From Engraulis encrasicolus (Eukaryota; Chordata; Actinopteri; Clupeiformes; Engraulidae), in contig NC_085862.1 in NCBI RefSeq assembly GCF_034702125.1, positions 18,438,391 to 18,502,390 on the forward strand: a stretch of DNA of 64,000 nt, written 5' to 3'. The notes under the pieces were generated by a model. That model was given only the letters and a program-made list of their open reading frames with translations. It was not told the DNA's origin and made no database searches. Positions 1 to 14,300 of this stretch are shown one piece after another; the first letter of the stretch is position 1, and each line of letters starts with the position of its first letter. The position numbers were made by a program, and so were the translations under genes.

Positions 1-408
1 ACGCAAATATGCTTTGCTGTGCCCTAACCAAAACCAAACCTAACCTGTCAGTAAAGCAATGTTTCTGCTGCTTTACTTTTGCCAAGAACCGTGACTTTAG
101 GCGAATTTCTAGCTAAATTGTGCCTAAACCAAAACCATCCCTAAACCTAACCTGTCACAGGGCGTTGTGGAGCACGCTTTAACTTGTAAAGGCATAATGG
201 ACACACGCGATAAGGTTCAAATCAGCGCGTCATCTATACGCAATGCATGATGACATGTTGACGATAAAAACTCCTTGATGATGGGAGCTCTGTTGTGGTG
301 TTATGGACTTTCCACTTCATTTCAGTTTGACTTAGTTCAGCACTGAGACCCCTTGAAGGCAACGTGATAAGTTGATTTTCTGCGTATTCCATGGCTACTG
401 GCGCTAAC

Positions 409-3400
409 CTGAATGCAGAGGACTGAGTGCATCTGTGCTCTGGCAGCCTGGAGGGCTCTGTGGGCGCGATACGCCCGCTGGATCCTGATGGCACAGGCGT
501 GGTGGTACGCCGCCGACGTGAAGCACAGACGCCTGCGGGCATCCCTGGCCTCCTGGAGCTGCAAAGCAACGCGGAAGAAAATATGTAAGATGCAGGGCTT
601 GACACAAACTTTTTTGCTTGCCTACCATGTGGCTACTGGTTTTCCTGAGTCAGTAGCCATCTAGCTATTCTACTAGCCAGAAATGTGAAATGCAGAATAT
701 ATGCTATTCTGATACGTCATACCATTGAATAAGCTACCTGCCAAATTGGCTACTGGCACTGTAATTGTTACTAGCCACAGCCAAGTTTTACCAGCATTTG
801 GCCGGTTGGCAGGTGCCAGTGTCAAGCCCTGGTAAGATGACACAAATTGTAAAAACACATCATATTGAAATGTCAATAGTACGTCAGCATCACTAATTTG
901 TAATAGTGCCTTGCACCATCATCTGAAGACAATAAACCAGAATTTCTCAACAGTAACTTACCAGTAGCTATTACTAAGGTGGAATGTTATACATGATATA
1001 AAATAAGCAGCTACATGCATACCATATGGTGTATGTAAATAGGGTGTCATTGACACGTTTGTATAGTATGCTGTTGACCCATTTTTCCATACTGGTATTG
1101 TGTGAAGTGACATCCTACCCGTCTCCTGGTGAGCCAGCCGCGCCAGTGAGCCTGTAGAACAGTGGCGGCCGCAGCCCGGCGCATCTGATCGGCTCTCTCG
1201 AGACGCTCGCGTCGCACGGCACGGAACCGCCTCTGCATCGCCACAGTGACCTCTCTGAGCTGCTGGAAGTTCCGTCTCTGAGCGTGGCCTCTGAATCGGG
1301 CCTGGATCAAGATGGCCGCCTTCTTCTCCTGTGGACCAATCGCATGACAGCGTTAGTGCAGCAGTGGCAATGGGGACGGCGATCGTCAAGCAAGTGATTT
1401 GCGACCTCATGTAGGACTGGGTACCGAAATTCAATTCTTTGATGGAACCGAATTAAAAGCTAAGGTTCTACTTGGTATTGAAACGTGCCTTGTCTGTCGG
1501 TTCCACGTTTCGGTTCCTGAAGTCTGACTGTCAGAGCCATCAAATGTGTGTTTAAGCACGCGGCCATTTCAGCCAATCACAAGTGTCACAAACTGACCAC
1601 GCTCCTCTTCTTCCCGTTTCGCACCTCATTTAAACTATTGATAAGACAGCTGATTTTCAACCAGCTGGTTGTAGGCTACTATTGAGAAACAAAAACATGC
1701 CGTCGAAAGCGTGGCTATATTTCAGGAAAGTAGCCTAGATAAGGAAGGAGCGCGCTGCAATATCTGCGATAAACTAATAGGCTGTCATGCAAGAATGGCA
1801 ATACATCCAACCTGTTCAAACACCTGCTCTTGCATTCGATTAACTTGTGCAGAGAGTTGCAGCATCTTTACAACGGCAACACACCGTCAACCTCAACTAT
1901 TAGACCTCAACTATTAGACTACTAGACCGTCGGTTTAATTCGAGGGAACAAAGAACACAGCGACAAAAAAGATTTCCTCTCTATCCGACTGGAGAATAAC
2001 GCCATTGTTTACTTGAAGTAGCGGCCGCTTAAGGTTAAATAACAGTGGATTGAAAGAACATAAAAACGTTCCGTAAAAAACCGAGATCGCTGGCTGTTAG
2101 GAAAAAAATGACGAGATAAAAAAATGGTTGGAAAGCGCTATTTTTTCACTTGCAACAGCGGCCGCTTACAGTTCAATAACTTTTGAATGAAAGAACATAA
2201 AAATGTGCCGTAAAAAACTGTACAAAGCTAAGATTCGCAGCTTTCGAACAAGCCCTAACACATGTCTGTAGGAGAAGGAGATCGCTGGTTATATATATAT
2301 TTAGGCCTATATATAGTTTAGATTAGGACTCTTAAGCTTAGATTCACCATGGCGTGAAAGCACATTGTTGTCGCGGCTATGCAGCAGCTGATCATATGGC
2401 CCAGTTCTAGTCCCTGTATGGAAATGCGTGCGAGACAGCACCATCGCGCCCCCGTCAAGTTTCAGGAATATTTATGAAGCCTAGTTGTGTTAGAACAGTT
2501 CTGCAGAACCTAGTAGAAAAGCCCCAGCTGTCGACAGACTTGGTAGCGTAGGCAACATTAAAAAATCATGTCAGGCACGGTTGACATAGGATTGGTACCA
2601 GAAGTGAAGTTGCACCGTACAGCAGAACAATTTTAATCAGACATGAGTACATTTATCAGTATCAAAACCGTTTATTATACTTGCCAAGCCATGCCGAGAG
2701 GACAACTTGCAGCATGCAATTAATCATGAATGCTGTAGGCCTAGAATTAAATGCCTTTAACCCGCCATTGCTTAGGCCTAAGTCACGATGAGCGCCGTCT
2801 TGTGGCAGGCAGGAAAACTCATGATTTACAGACCCGTTACGCCATCTACTGGCCACTTTGGGTAACTGCAGGTTTAATTCAGGGTTTCTAGGAACCGAAA
2901 ATGGAACCGTTCTGGTACCGGAACCGAAACGAAGGAACCGGAAATGGAACCGGAACCGAAAATTGTCAATCAATACCCAGGCCTAACCTCATGTGTGATT
3001 TTAGAGGTCTGAATTAGTTTGAATTTAGAGGTCTCACTATGACTTGTCACAAAGCTCTATGGGAGCTGACCAGGGCAGTTGGAAGTCTTGATGAAATAGA
3101 CATACAGTATATTAAGAGTTCAGATGCAAAACCCCCTAAGTGCCTTTTCAGAAAATAATCTTAATTCATTTTCATTTAATACAAAGCTATCAAAATTGCA
3201 TATATTTTTTATTTTATTTATGCAATAGAACTATTTATATGTATTATCAAGTACATGAATGTAAACCAAACCAACAACAGGGTTCTCTAAAAATATAGAA
3301 GTGCAGGTCTTCAGAAATGGAGTTAGGGGGTTTTGCATCTGAACTCTTCATATGTTGTCGTGTATGAGTGGCAGCCTGGGGGGTAGGGAACATCCTTACC

Positions 3401-4633
3401 TTGCTGATGTTTATCCTGGTGGCATGCCCCCTCCAGCAGGCTTGGATGGTGACCGCGGAGACCTTCACGAGCAGGAAGTGTTGCCGTTGACGGCGCGATG
3501 CCAGCGTCTCACGCCATCTTCGCTGCACCAGCCGAGCATTCTGCTGCAGAGCCAGGAACCTGGACACAGACGCCACGGTCAAAACATCACATTTTAAATA
3601 CATGAGAATAGCAACAATAATGGCCATAATATAACTGGCAACAGATCCCAGCATGACGCGTATAATTAGTAACCGGTCCCATTTGCGACTTCAACAGGCA
3701 GGCTGTGTACTGGTTAACGGGCAGGCTGTGTACTGGTTACCTTGTGCGCTGGAGCCTGGTCTGGAGGCATCGGTGTACGGTGCGCACGGCTGCCCTGCGG
3801 GCGACACAGTGCTGCCTGGCCTGGCGGCCCCTGAAGAAGGCCTGGATCCTCACCGCAGCCTCCTCCCGACGCACAGCACGCCGCCACAGCAGCTGACGCA
3901 ACGCTCCCTGGAGAACAGGAAATAGTCAAATAAAACACACGCTCAATTATGATGCACACTGTGCGTTCCAATATGCGACCTTGCGTCTTCCACTTGTGCT
4001 TGTGGCCTCGTACCAGGAGTTAATATGTCGTGATGACATCACTGACAACAGCATTATATTTCAATATCTCGCAAAAGCTCAATTCTAAAGTCATTTTCTC
4101 AATTTCAGACAGGATGGGAAATGAAGAGTAGTCCCCCAAAAATTGTTTTGGCTAGGCTGACAGCGGGGAAACTTTGTTTTCTCCACGGAGGCTGGGCATC
4201 AGCAAAACGTGAGGCCACAAGCCCAAGTGGAGGACTCAATGTCGCATATTGGAATGCACACAATATGGACACCAGGAAATAACCACACACACTCAACAAT
4301 AACAAACATCAGAAATGATCACACATTGAACAGTAATAACGAACAGACCAATGACAATAATACACAATTTCCCACAGATCCCTGACTTGCTTCACATCTG
4401 TGAAATAAATACCACAAAATAATAAAATAAGACATCTATGCATCTACTATATAACTTGTTTATCCCCAAGAGTACCTGGATGAGGAGAGCTGCTGCCCTG
4501 GTCTTGAGGAAGTGTTGCCGGTCTATCTGGCCGAGTCGATGAGCTCTATAGTGCTGCTGGATGACCACAGCTGCAGCCCTCTGACGCTCCACCTCACGCC
4601 TTAATCGACACCCTCGGTACACCGCCTGGACAA

Positions 4634-4703
<70 letters not shown>

Positions 4704-5332
4704 AGTAATAAGAATAAGGCTACAGATTTCAGATACTCTAACTCACACCTTACTAAGTACTAACCACCCTCTTCACACTGCTTGGAGACGGAGAAGGAGT
4801 CTCGCGCACACATTTAATGTAAGAATCTCCCCCTCACCTGCCCTCTCCCTCTCTCCCTCTCACCTGCCCTCTCCATCTCTCCCCCTCACCTGCCCTTTCC
4901 CTCTCTCCATCTCTCCCCCTCACCTGCAGTGCAATGGCGCTCCTCCTGAGCCTCTGGAACCTCCTCCGCTGGAGCGCCCCTCTCAGCGTCGCCTGGATCC
5001 TGACGGCCGCACGTTCCCGCTGTGCCGTCCTCCTCGCCAGCATTCCCCGGAACGCCGCCTGCAGCGTCACCGCAGCCCATCCAGCCCTGGCAAGCTGTTC
5101 CCTCTCCTCGCGTGCCCGCCGGCATGAGCGGTACCACGCCTGGATGAGCGTGGCGGCCACGCGCGTCTGCGTGTAGCGTTGGCGGGCCAGGCGTGCTCTC
5201 CAGGCTGCCTGCAGGGTGACGGAGGCGGCCCTCGTCCTCAGGTAGTGGCGTCGCTGCACCGCCATCTTCAGGAAGGACTGGACGACCCTCGCTGCCCTCA
5301 GACGCGAAGCCTGCTGCCTCGCCTTCTTGGCT
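409..5332 (-). CDS. aspm: aspm exons 20-25: distal IQ array
   Basis: Exons 4924-5332, 4476-4625, 3741-3907, 3400-3559, 1119-1328 and 409-558 each encode one to six further IQ-type helices. Examples are [66 protein letters not shown] and [17 protein letters not shown]. Phases are 0,0,2,0,0,0 after each exon. The last exon seen ends with a donor at 408 (CAG then GTTAGC), so transcription continues past position 1 towards the C-terminal exons. The donor of exon 20 lies in a minisatellite of repeated donor-like units, and the acceptor of exon 21 is preceded by a (TG)n tract instead of a normal pyrimidine tract (both discussed below). Confidence 0.9.
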
Positions 5333-8300
5333 CTGCAGGCAAAGGCAAAAACAAAAACACTGTCAATTTCTTCATATGTACTAAACATGTACTAGACAGA
5401 CATGATGCACTTCAGTGGTTTGTCTCTTCTATGCATTGGACAAATCTGATTTCAAGACAAGACAACATTGATGGACAGTCACAACAATTATCAGGGTTCC
5501 CACACCTTTCTCATGAACAAATTCAAGCACTTTTCAAGCACCAAATGTTCAGTTTTCCAGCACCTTTAATAGGTCGCAGGAAGGGGGTATGAGCATCCTC
5601 CCCCAGAAAATTGTGTGCTTTTAAAATGCAATTTCCTGCATTGCAATCAATCTTAAGAAGTGACATATCACATCCTCAGACTTTTGATGTACCTGAAATT
5701 TTTTTTTCTATTATTTTATGTTTAGTATGTTATGTTTACTGAGTTTGACTTGACACAAATTTCAAGCATTTTCAAGCACTTCACCAAAATTCAAGCATTT
5801 TTACAACCTTGAAAACACTTAATTGAAATTCAAGCATTTTCAAGGAATTCAAGCACCAGTGGGAACCCTGAATTATGCTGCGGTTGGTTCCCAAACCCCC
5901 TTTGGGAGACCCTCTTTTGGAAGTCTGTTAGGGGTTGGGGGGGTCGCGAAAACATTCTTTTGTCCATTCGTATTGCTAAATTTTCCATGAATAGTTTAGG
6001 GGTCCCGACCCCCCTAGTTTGGGAACCACTGAATGAATGTATTGCAAACCATCTAAGTGCATACCTGAAGGCTGCCTGGAGGCTGACAGCGGCGCTCCTC
6101 AGCTGCTGGTAATTCTGCACGTGCTCGTTCCTCAGCTGGCTAGCCCGGAAGCGTTGCTGGAGCACGGAGGCGGCCCAGCGCTGTCTCCTGAACGTCGCCT
6201 GCTGCCGGCGTCTCCTGAAGCTCGCTTGGATAACCGTCGCCGCCCGCTGCATTTCCGCAGCCTTCCGCCTGGCGAGATGGCCACGGAACGCGGCCTGGAT
6301 CGCAACGGCAGACCTCCTGAGTGTGGCGTACTCCTGACGGACACCTCGACCCACCATGTAAGCGCGGTACTGGGTCTGGATGACTATGGCGGAGAACCTC
6401 ATGGCCTGGTACTTGACGTGCTGGCTCCAGCCCCTGAATGCGGCCTGAATGGTGGTGGCCGCCTGGTGCTGGCGGAGGAGGTGCTTCCTGGTGTTCCGTC
6501 CGCGGAGGGCAGCCTGCAGAGTGATCGCAGCACGACGCAGACAGAGGTAACGCTGCCTGTCCTCCCGAGCCGCCTTCACGGCCTGATACCGGCGTTGGAT
6601 GGCGACGGCGGTTGCTCGGAGGGCGAGGTAGCGTCTGCGCTCCTGGCAAGCTCGCCAGCTGCTCTGCAGAACCACCGCAGCCTGGTGCTGCAGGAGCAGG
6701 CTCTGCCGGACTTTCATGCCGCGAAACGCTGCCTGGAGCACGGCCACAGCCTGCCTCTTCCTTTGGTAGTCTTCTAGAGCTTCCCTCATCTGCACATTGG
6801 CTCTGAAGCGGTCTTGAACAACCTGCACAGCGCTCAACAAGCGAACGTAGTGGGACCTGCAGAGGTGTTTCCTGACGCAGGCCTGGATGATCGTGGCTGC
6901 CTTGTGTTGTTGCCGCACCTGCTTTCGAACCCTGAACCCTCTGTAACACGCCTGAATGGTGACGCAGGCTTTCCTTTTGTCCAGGTACTCCTGCCGACAC
7001 TCCAGTACCGTCCGCTTGGCGCGATACCGCCTTTGACAGAGGACCGCAGCCGCCCTGACCGCCAAGAAACGCCTCCTTTCCAAAAAGGTCAAAAACTGTC
7101 TCTGGATAACGGTAGCCATGTTGTGCCTGGTCTTCAACTCCTGCCTCGCTTGATGGCCACGGAAGGCAGACTGGATGGTCAGCGCAGCTCTTTTCATGGT
7201 CGCGTACTGCTGCACCTGATAGTTTCGCAGCCTGTTGGCACGGTACCTCTCCTGGATGGCCTTGGTGGCCCATTGGAGCGCCAGATAGCGCGCTCGGAGA
7301 CGGTGCATCCTGAACTGGGCCTGGATCAGACGGGCCGCCGAGTGCATCCGACCGACATCACGCCTGGCCCGATTGCCTCGGAAGACCGCCTGAACCAGGG
7401 TTGCGCTTCGGCGGAGCTTCAGATAGTCCTCCCTGACGCGCTTTCCCTGGAGACGGTGCCTGTAGTGCGTCTGTATGATGACTGAAGCCAGCCTCATGGC
7501 CTGATATCGCACTCTTGTCCTGTGCATCCTGAAGTGAGCCTGGATGAGCACAGCAGCCGTGTGTTGCCTCTTCAGCTCTCGTCTGTCTTTCATGCCTCTG
7601 AATGCGGACTGGAGGGTGACGGCTGCATTGCGCACGGAGCACAAGCGTCTCTGCTCCTGCCGTGCCATCAGAGTGGCTCGTAGGTGTCTCTGGATCTTCA
7701 CGACGGCTCCTCTGAGCGCCAGGTAGTCTCTGCGCTGCTTGTGCGTCCTGTATATCCTCTGGATCACCACAGCAGCGCTCTGCTTTTCTGCCAGACGCCT
7801 CCTCGCCATCATCCCGCGGTAACTGGCCTGAAGGCACACGGCTGCCGACTTCAAGGCGGAGTACTCACGCACGGCAGCGTTCCTGGCCAGGTGCGCTCGT
7901 AGCCTCTGCTGGATGACCTGAGCCGCCCGACGGGAGCGCTGGTAGCTGACGAGCTGGACGTGCCCCCTGAAGCGAGCCTGGATGACCGTTGCGGCCTTGT
8001 GCATCTCGCGGACACGCTTCCGAGCCCGCACTCCCCTGAAGGCAGACTGGAGACACACGGCTGCCGCTCTCTTCCTCAAGTAGTCCTCTCTCGCTCGGCG
8101 GCCCGCAACGACCGCTCGGTATCGCTGCTGGATGATGGTGGCGGCACACCGCAGTGCCAGGTAAGACAGTTGAGCCTTCTGAGCTCTGAAGAACGCCTGG
8201 ATGACGGTGGCGGCCTTGTGCATCTCCCGGACGCGTCTCCGAGCCCGCGCTCCCCTGAAGGAAGACTGCAGACGCACGGCTGCCGCTCTCTTCCTCAAGT

Positions 8301-11300
8301 AGTCCTCTCTCACTCGGCGGCCCGCAACCACCGCACGGTACCGCTGCTGGATGATGGTGGCAGCACACCTCAGTGCCAGGTAGGACAGTCGAGCCTTCTG
8401 AGCTCTGAAGAACGCCTGGATGACGGTGGCGGCTTCGTGCATCTCGCGGACGCGCCTCCGAGCCCGCGCTCCCCTGAAGGCAGACTGGAGACACACGGCT
8501 GCCGCTCTCTTCCTCAAGTAGTCCTCTCTCGCTAGCCGGCCCGCAGCTACCGTTCGGTACCGCTGCTGGATGATGGTGGCGGCACACCTCAGCGCCAGGT
8601 AGGACAGTCGAGCCTTCTGACCTCTGAAGAAGGCCTGGATGACGGTGGCTGCCTGGTGCTCCCTCTGTAAGCGGCGTCGCAGCAGGAGCCCACGGGTAGC
8701 GGCCTGCAGAACCACAGCTGCTCTCTGGACCTGCTGGTAGCGCTCCCGTTCCGCTCGGCCGAGCACACTCGCACGATACCGCCGCTGAACCACGACAGCA
8801 GCTGCTCTTAAGGCCAGATAGCGCCGGCGGCAGAGGAAGAAGCGTACGTGGGACTGGATTACCACGGCTGCGTGGTTCTTGGTCCTCAGCGCCCGTCGGA
8901 CCTGTGTGCCGCGATACGCAGCCTGCAACACCACCGCGGCCTGTCGAAGCCTGACGTACTCGCTCCGAGTCTGCATGGCGGAACGATGGGCTCTGTAATG
9001 CTGCTGAATGACAAGAGCCGCCGACCTTTTGGCCTTAAACTGACACTGGGCACGGTAGCGGCGGTAGTGCGCCTGGATGAGCGTAGCACACCTGTGAAGC
9101 TCGGCGGTCCTCTGCAGCTCCCTGTAGGCCTTACGAGCCATCGCCATCCGGAACGTCGCCTGGATCCTAACGGCCGCCTGCCGTCTGGTTTCCTGCTCTC
9201 GGCGTGCCCGCAGGCCTCTGTACGCCGCCTGCAAGGTCACGGCCGCGTGTTTCAAGGTCAGGTAGCGCGCCCTCTCCTGGTCCCGCTGGCGACGCGCCCG
9301 GAAGCTGCGCTGGATGAAGATGGCCGCCGCACTCAGGAGGGCGAGGCGCCTGCGGACGAGGTGCCCCCTGACGGCACTCTGGATGGTCACGGCGGACGCC
9401 TGCCGCAGCTGCAGGGCCAGGAAGCGTCGTCTCTGGACGCAGCCCCTGAACCACGCCTGGACGCGCACAGCTGCCGCTCTGAGACGCCGGTACTGCTGGC
9501 TGGCGGCGTGCATGCGGTACCAGGCCTGGATCACCACGGCAGCACGACTCTTCTTCAGAAACTCGCGGCTGCGCCATGCTCTGTAGGATTTCTAGAGACA
9601 CAAGAGAAAGGCCTGCTTAGCACCATCTTGTCATCAAGGTTCAACATAAACATGTTGAAAATGACAAATCAAACCATTAGTTTTAAGTACAGTATCAACA
9701 AGAAATGCACTCAGAGAGTGCAGACCTCCGCCAAGAAAGTTGTTTGTTAGAACATTTGACTATGTTACACCCGACTTTTATCTCAAGTCTTTCTGCCTTC
9801 TTGTTGTGGAGTTAGAAACTGGAAAGTCAACATTCGCCCTGTCCCACAATTCAAATTGCGATCACTAGACTAGGGCATCTAGATTTATAGGCTAGCAATG
9901 GTGAAAAATCTTTGGTAACACTTTCTATGAAGCCCATATCTATAGTGCATTATGAGCACATTTATAACAATTTATAACAATTTATAATTTATAATTAATC
10001 ATAGTGAATTATATAGTATAGAGTTATAATGAATTATAAGCCCCTTCACTGCCTATAGTTTATAACCATTCACGAGCACTCACAACACCCTTAGATTTAT
10101 AATGCATTATAAGCTACATAAGCTATGATTATGTTGTGCAATATAAGTTGTTATAAATGTGCTCATAATGGGCTATAGATATGGGCTTCATAGAAAGTGT
10201 TACCAAATCTTTTTTTGAAAACTCGGTTCTGGTTTGTGATCCGGATCACCACCATAATTTAATCACTTTTTTCTTTGGTCATTTCCAACAACTCCACAAA
10301 GTCTAATCAGATCACAAGTTTATGAGTTATCATGCTGACAGACAAACAGACACAGACAAACCAACGCGATCGAAAACACAACCTCCTTGGCGGAAGTAAT
10401 AAAATTATCCCACTTCATTACACTGTACTCAAATAATACAACAGGGACAGCAAATGACATTACATCTTGACAAATGTTACAGTTGAAAAAAAAAGATACT
10501 GTAAAATAAAATGTGACCAATGACGTAATTGCCAACAGCAACAGTATTACTACAACTGTAATCAAGCGATATTAGCCACTCAGCAAAGCTCGCTCACCTG
10601 AAGGATGATGGCTGCTTGGCTGTAGTGTGCTAGAGCACGTGCCATCTGCATGCGTTTTAGCGTGCGCCGCGCTGCGTAGCCTCTCCATGCGGTCTGGATA
10701 GTGACGGCCGCCGCTGCACACCTCAGCGCTCGCCTCCTGGACAGGAAGCTTCTCACGACGGCCTGGATCTTACTAGCAGCTGCAGTTCTTGCCTGAAATG
10801 ATCAGTAAGTAAATATGCAGCACACAACGTCCATTACAGTAGTTATACTGCTCACAACATTTCAGTCATTCAGACCTTTTCCAGGTGAGTTTTCAAACTC
10901 ATCTGAAGGTCTTGAACGACTAAAACGTTGTGAGCAATAAAACTGAGTGAAATGGACAGTGTGATGGATATTTACTCACTAGCCAGTTGGGAGTGTTACC
11001 TGGTAGAGTTCGAGGTTCTTCTTCAGCTTGTACTTCCTCCAGGCACCCTGGATGACCCTGGCTGCTCGCGTCTCGTTCCTCAGGTCCAGCAGACGAGTGC
11101 ATAAGAATGACAGGAAGCATGTGACGACCTGTGGAAACGAACAAGTTCAAATGACACACAAACTTAAGTTATGATAGTTTGATTCATGTTTTTACATTGG
11201 GCCCTTGATCTCACATAATATCATGCTCTACTCACCCATGTTAGTTGTGTGTCATTCGGAACTCAGTTGAAGACATTGCCATGAAGCGACTTCCTATGGG

Positions 11301-14300
11301 CAATTTTTTACTGGTACAAACTATGTTGTTTTTGCTTTTGCCGTCACGACACTCCGAATGACACACAACTAACATGGCTGAGTAGAACATGATATTATAA
11401 CGTGAAATCAAGGGCCCAAAAAATAAAAATAAAAGTTTTCTCCTTTATAAACGGTAGTGTAGTTTTTTTTTTTTTTTTTTAAAGGTTGGTTACATACATT
11501 ACATTCTCAGAGATGTTGTTGGACATGCCTGAGGTGGTCTAGTGTTGCCTTATCTCATCACTAAGAACTGTGTAACCACAGCCTTCTAGTGTTTTATTAC
11601 TTACCCAATGGGATGGTATCAGCCAGAGCTTATAATGTTTATGATCTCAATAGGGATGGAATTAGCCAGAGCTGGTGTTTTTCTACTGTGCTAATGTACT
11701 TGCAAAAAATAAAAATGCACGGTATTGTTCTGTATACTTCCTGTGCACTTTGTCACTGTATACAACACTTGCACATACAATGTCCTTGATTGTATGTGGC
11801 GTTGGATAAAAGCACCTGCCAAATGTAATGTAATGTGAGGTGTAGGATGTTTTCAGTATAACCATTATGCCCCGTGTACATCAAGCGCTACCAACGCGAC
11901 CCAGGTAGCTGGGGTGGTTGAAGAAGTTTCGCCATGAATTAGTTTTATTCGCTCTGGACGCTGCACTGACATGTTTGATTCAGCTTATCACATAACGGCT
12001 CTGTTTTGACAGCCTGGGACATTCCTCGATATGAACGTTCCAATTGGTTTTCGCCGAACCGCGTCATAGCGAATTCGCTTAAGATTAGCTTGAGTTTAAT
12101 CGTCAAAATTCGCCCAGGTTGCTCAAGAAGCTTCGCTCCTGCCGAATTCGCTCTAGTAGCTTTATTCGCCTTCCCTCCATAGAGAAACAATGACTTCCGC
12201 CGCGCAGGTCGCTTAGTTCGCCTTCGATGTACACGGGGCATTAGTGTCGCCTTACCTTCTCGTTGGGGATGGTGTTGGACATGTCGGTGGGGTTGATCAT
12301 GGCGGGTACTCCCCCCAGGTACGACACAGCGGAGTTCAACAGCAGGAAGTTACTTCTCTCGTTGTCCAGCAGCTCTTTGAAGTCCACCGAGGGGGACAGG
12401 GGGCCTGCGGACCGGACAAAGGTAACACCTGGGTTGATTGGATGTTTCTTCCAATTCAAGAACACACACACGCTTCTCTACACGACACCTTTGGTTTTAT
12501 TATTAGAACTTATTTATATTCATCACAAGTGCTTTATCGTCCTAGTCTCTGGACATACAGTACTTGTGTTGATGGATTAACTGCTGAAGACATTGTCTGA
12601 CCACAGACTTAACTCAAAGCTTAAAATGTCAAGAAATGTACAGAAAATTATGAGAACGTGTTCACGTGCAATTGAACAAACATGTTAATAGTCAACAGGG
12701 CGGTGTTCTGCATACCGTTGAGAGCGGCAGAACTGCCATCGAGGGAGGTGTCCGAGTCGCTGCTGGAGGTGTTGAGCTCGACTCGGCCGCGGGCGCCGCA
12801 CTCCACGGTCTGCGTGGTGTCCAGTTTGACCTTGGCCAAGGGCAGCTGGCTGGGGTGGTAGTGGTGCACCAGCAGACACAGGACACGGCCGTCCGAGAAG
12901 GACACCGTGAAGTTCTCGGCCTGGACCACATTGACAGAGGAAAGGGGAGGAGAAAGAATGAACATAGGGCAATTAAGTAAGTGTAAGCAATAATGATTTT
13001 CCACATTTCAATTTGTATTAGTCACATAGAAACTGTTTACTACAATTCGCAGTGAATTGCATGGAGCTTGGCACGACTGGGACACACACACCTTAAGGTC
13101 ATAGAACTCGCAGACGGCGTTGACCCAGTCCATGAGCAGGGCGAGCTTGGCGCTGCTGTGCTTGATGTCGGGCTGTGACCTCATGGCCCTCTGGGAGGTG
13201 CTGTTATCCGCACGCAGAGACTGGAGCTTCCGCTTGGTCCGCCACGTTCTCCTGAGGAAGCTGATCTCCTCCTTCAGCTGATCCTCATCCAGCAACACCT
13301 CCACCTGCACACAACAGATTCATATTCATATTACCAAGTCAATTAAAAAAACAAATGTTTAAATACTTTTTTAGGGACTTTTATGCCTTTAACTGACAGG
13401 ACAGTCGAAGATGGTGACAGGAAGCGAATGGGACAGAGAGACAGTGGAGAATCGGGAAATGACCCAGGCCGGACTCGAACCGGGGTCTCCGTGGGTGGGC
13501 ATGCAAGCTCAAATGTGGGGGGCTTAGCACGCTGCGCCACAGCACCCCCCACTAAGTCAAAATTAATTAATTAAAATTACAGATTACATCATCTCCACCT
13601 GAAAAGGACAATATTCAGATTAATAAAATTATCCACCCCAACAGGCAAGACTACACATCACTAACCAGTCACGAAAGAGGCCATCTCTACCTGAACAGGT
13701 AAGATTAAGACGTCCCTAAGGAGACCACCATCACTCGGTCCGGACAATATCACACATCACTATGGCACATCTCCAACTGAGATATTACGATTATATGCCA
13801 CTATACATAGTCTATAATTTCCACCTGAACAGGTAAGATCAGACGTCACAAGCCACTTACGAGACCAGACCAATTGGCCAGGACAATATTACACATCACT
13901 AAACAGTATTGATCCAAGTTCTATTACACTTATAGAACATTAACTTTGCATGAAAGTGTCATTACATTAGGTGAAGACCAATGTGAGGTTCGGTGACCAG
14001 GACAAGATGAACATTTACGTAACTAAGGAAATCAGATGTTGCTTTAGTGCTGCCAGTTTCTTTTTTTGTATTTTTTATGGGCTTTTTCGCCTTTATTCCA
14101 GACAGTGAAGAGTGACAGGAAGCGAATGTGGAGAGAGAGATGGGGTAGGGATGGCAAATGACCCAGGCCGTATTCGAACCCTGGGTGCAACCCTTGGGCA
14201 TGCAAGGCCAAATGTGGGGGGCTTAGCGCGCTGCGCCACAGCGCCCCCAATGCTGCCAGTTTCAGTGACTGAAATATCCATAGCTGTGATACACTTACGA

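Noticed and set aside
1711..1917. 68-codon frame as a separate gene
   Set aside because: It lies wholly within a bounded hAT element and is the broken BED segment of its transposase.
6037..9750. Long open frames on the plus strand and alternate minus frames across the aspm IQ exon
   Set aside because: They mirror the GC-rich, repetitive codons of the real IQ frame, have no domain similarity and carry no independent splice or start signals.
13470..13546. tRNA-like A and B boxes
   Set aside because: There is no cloverleaf with acceptor stem. The boxes are part of a SINE present in several copies.
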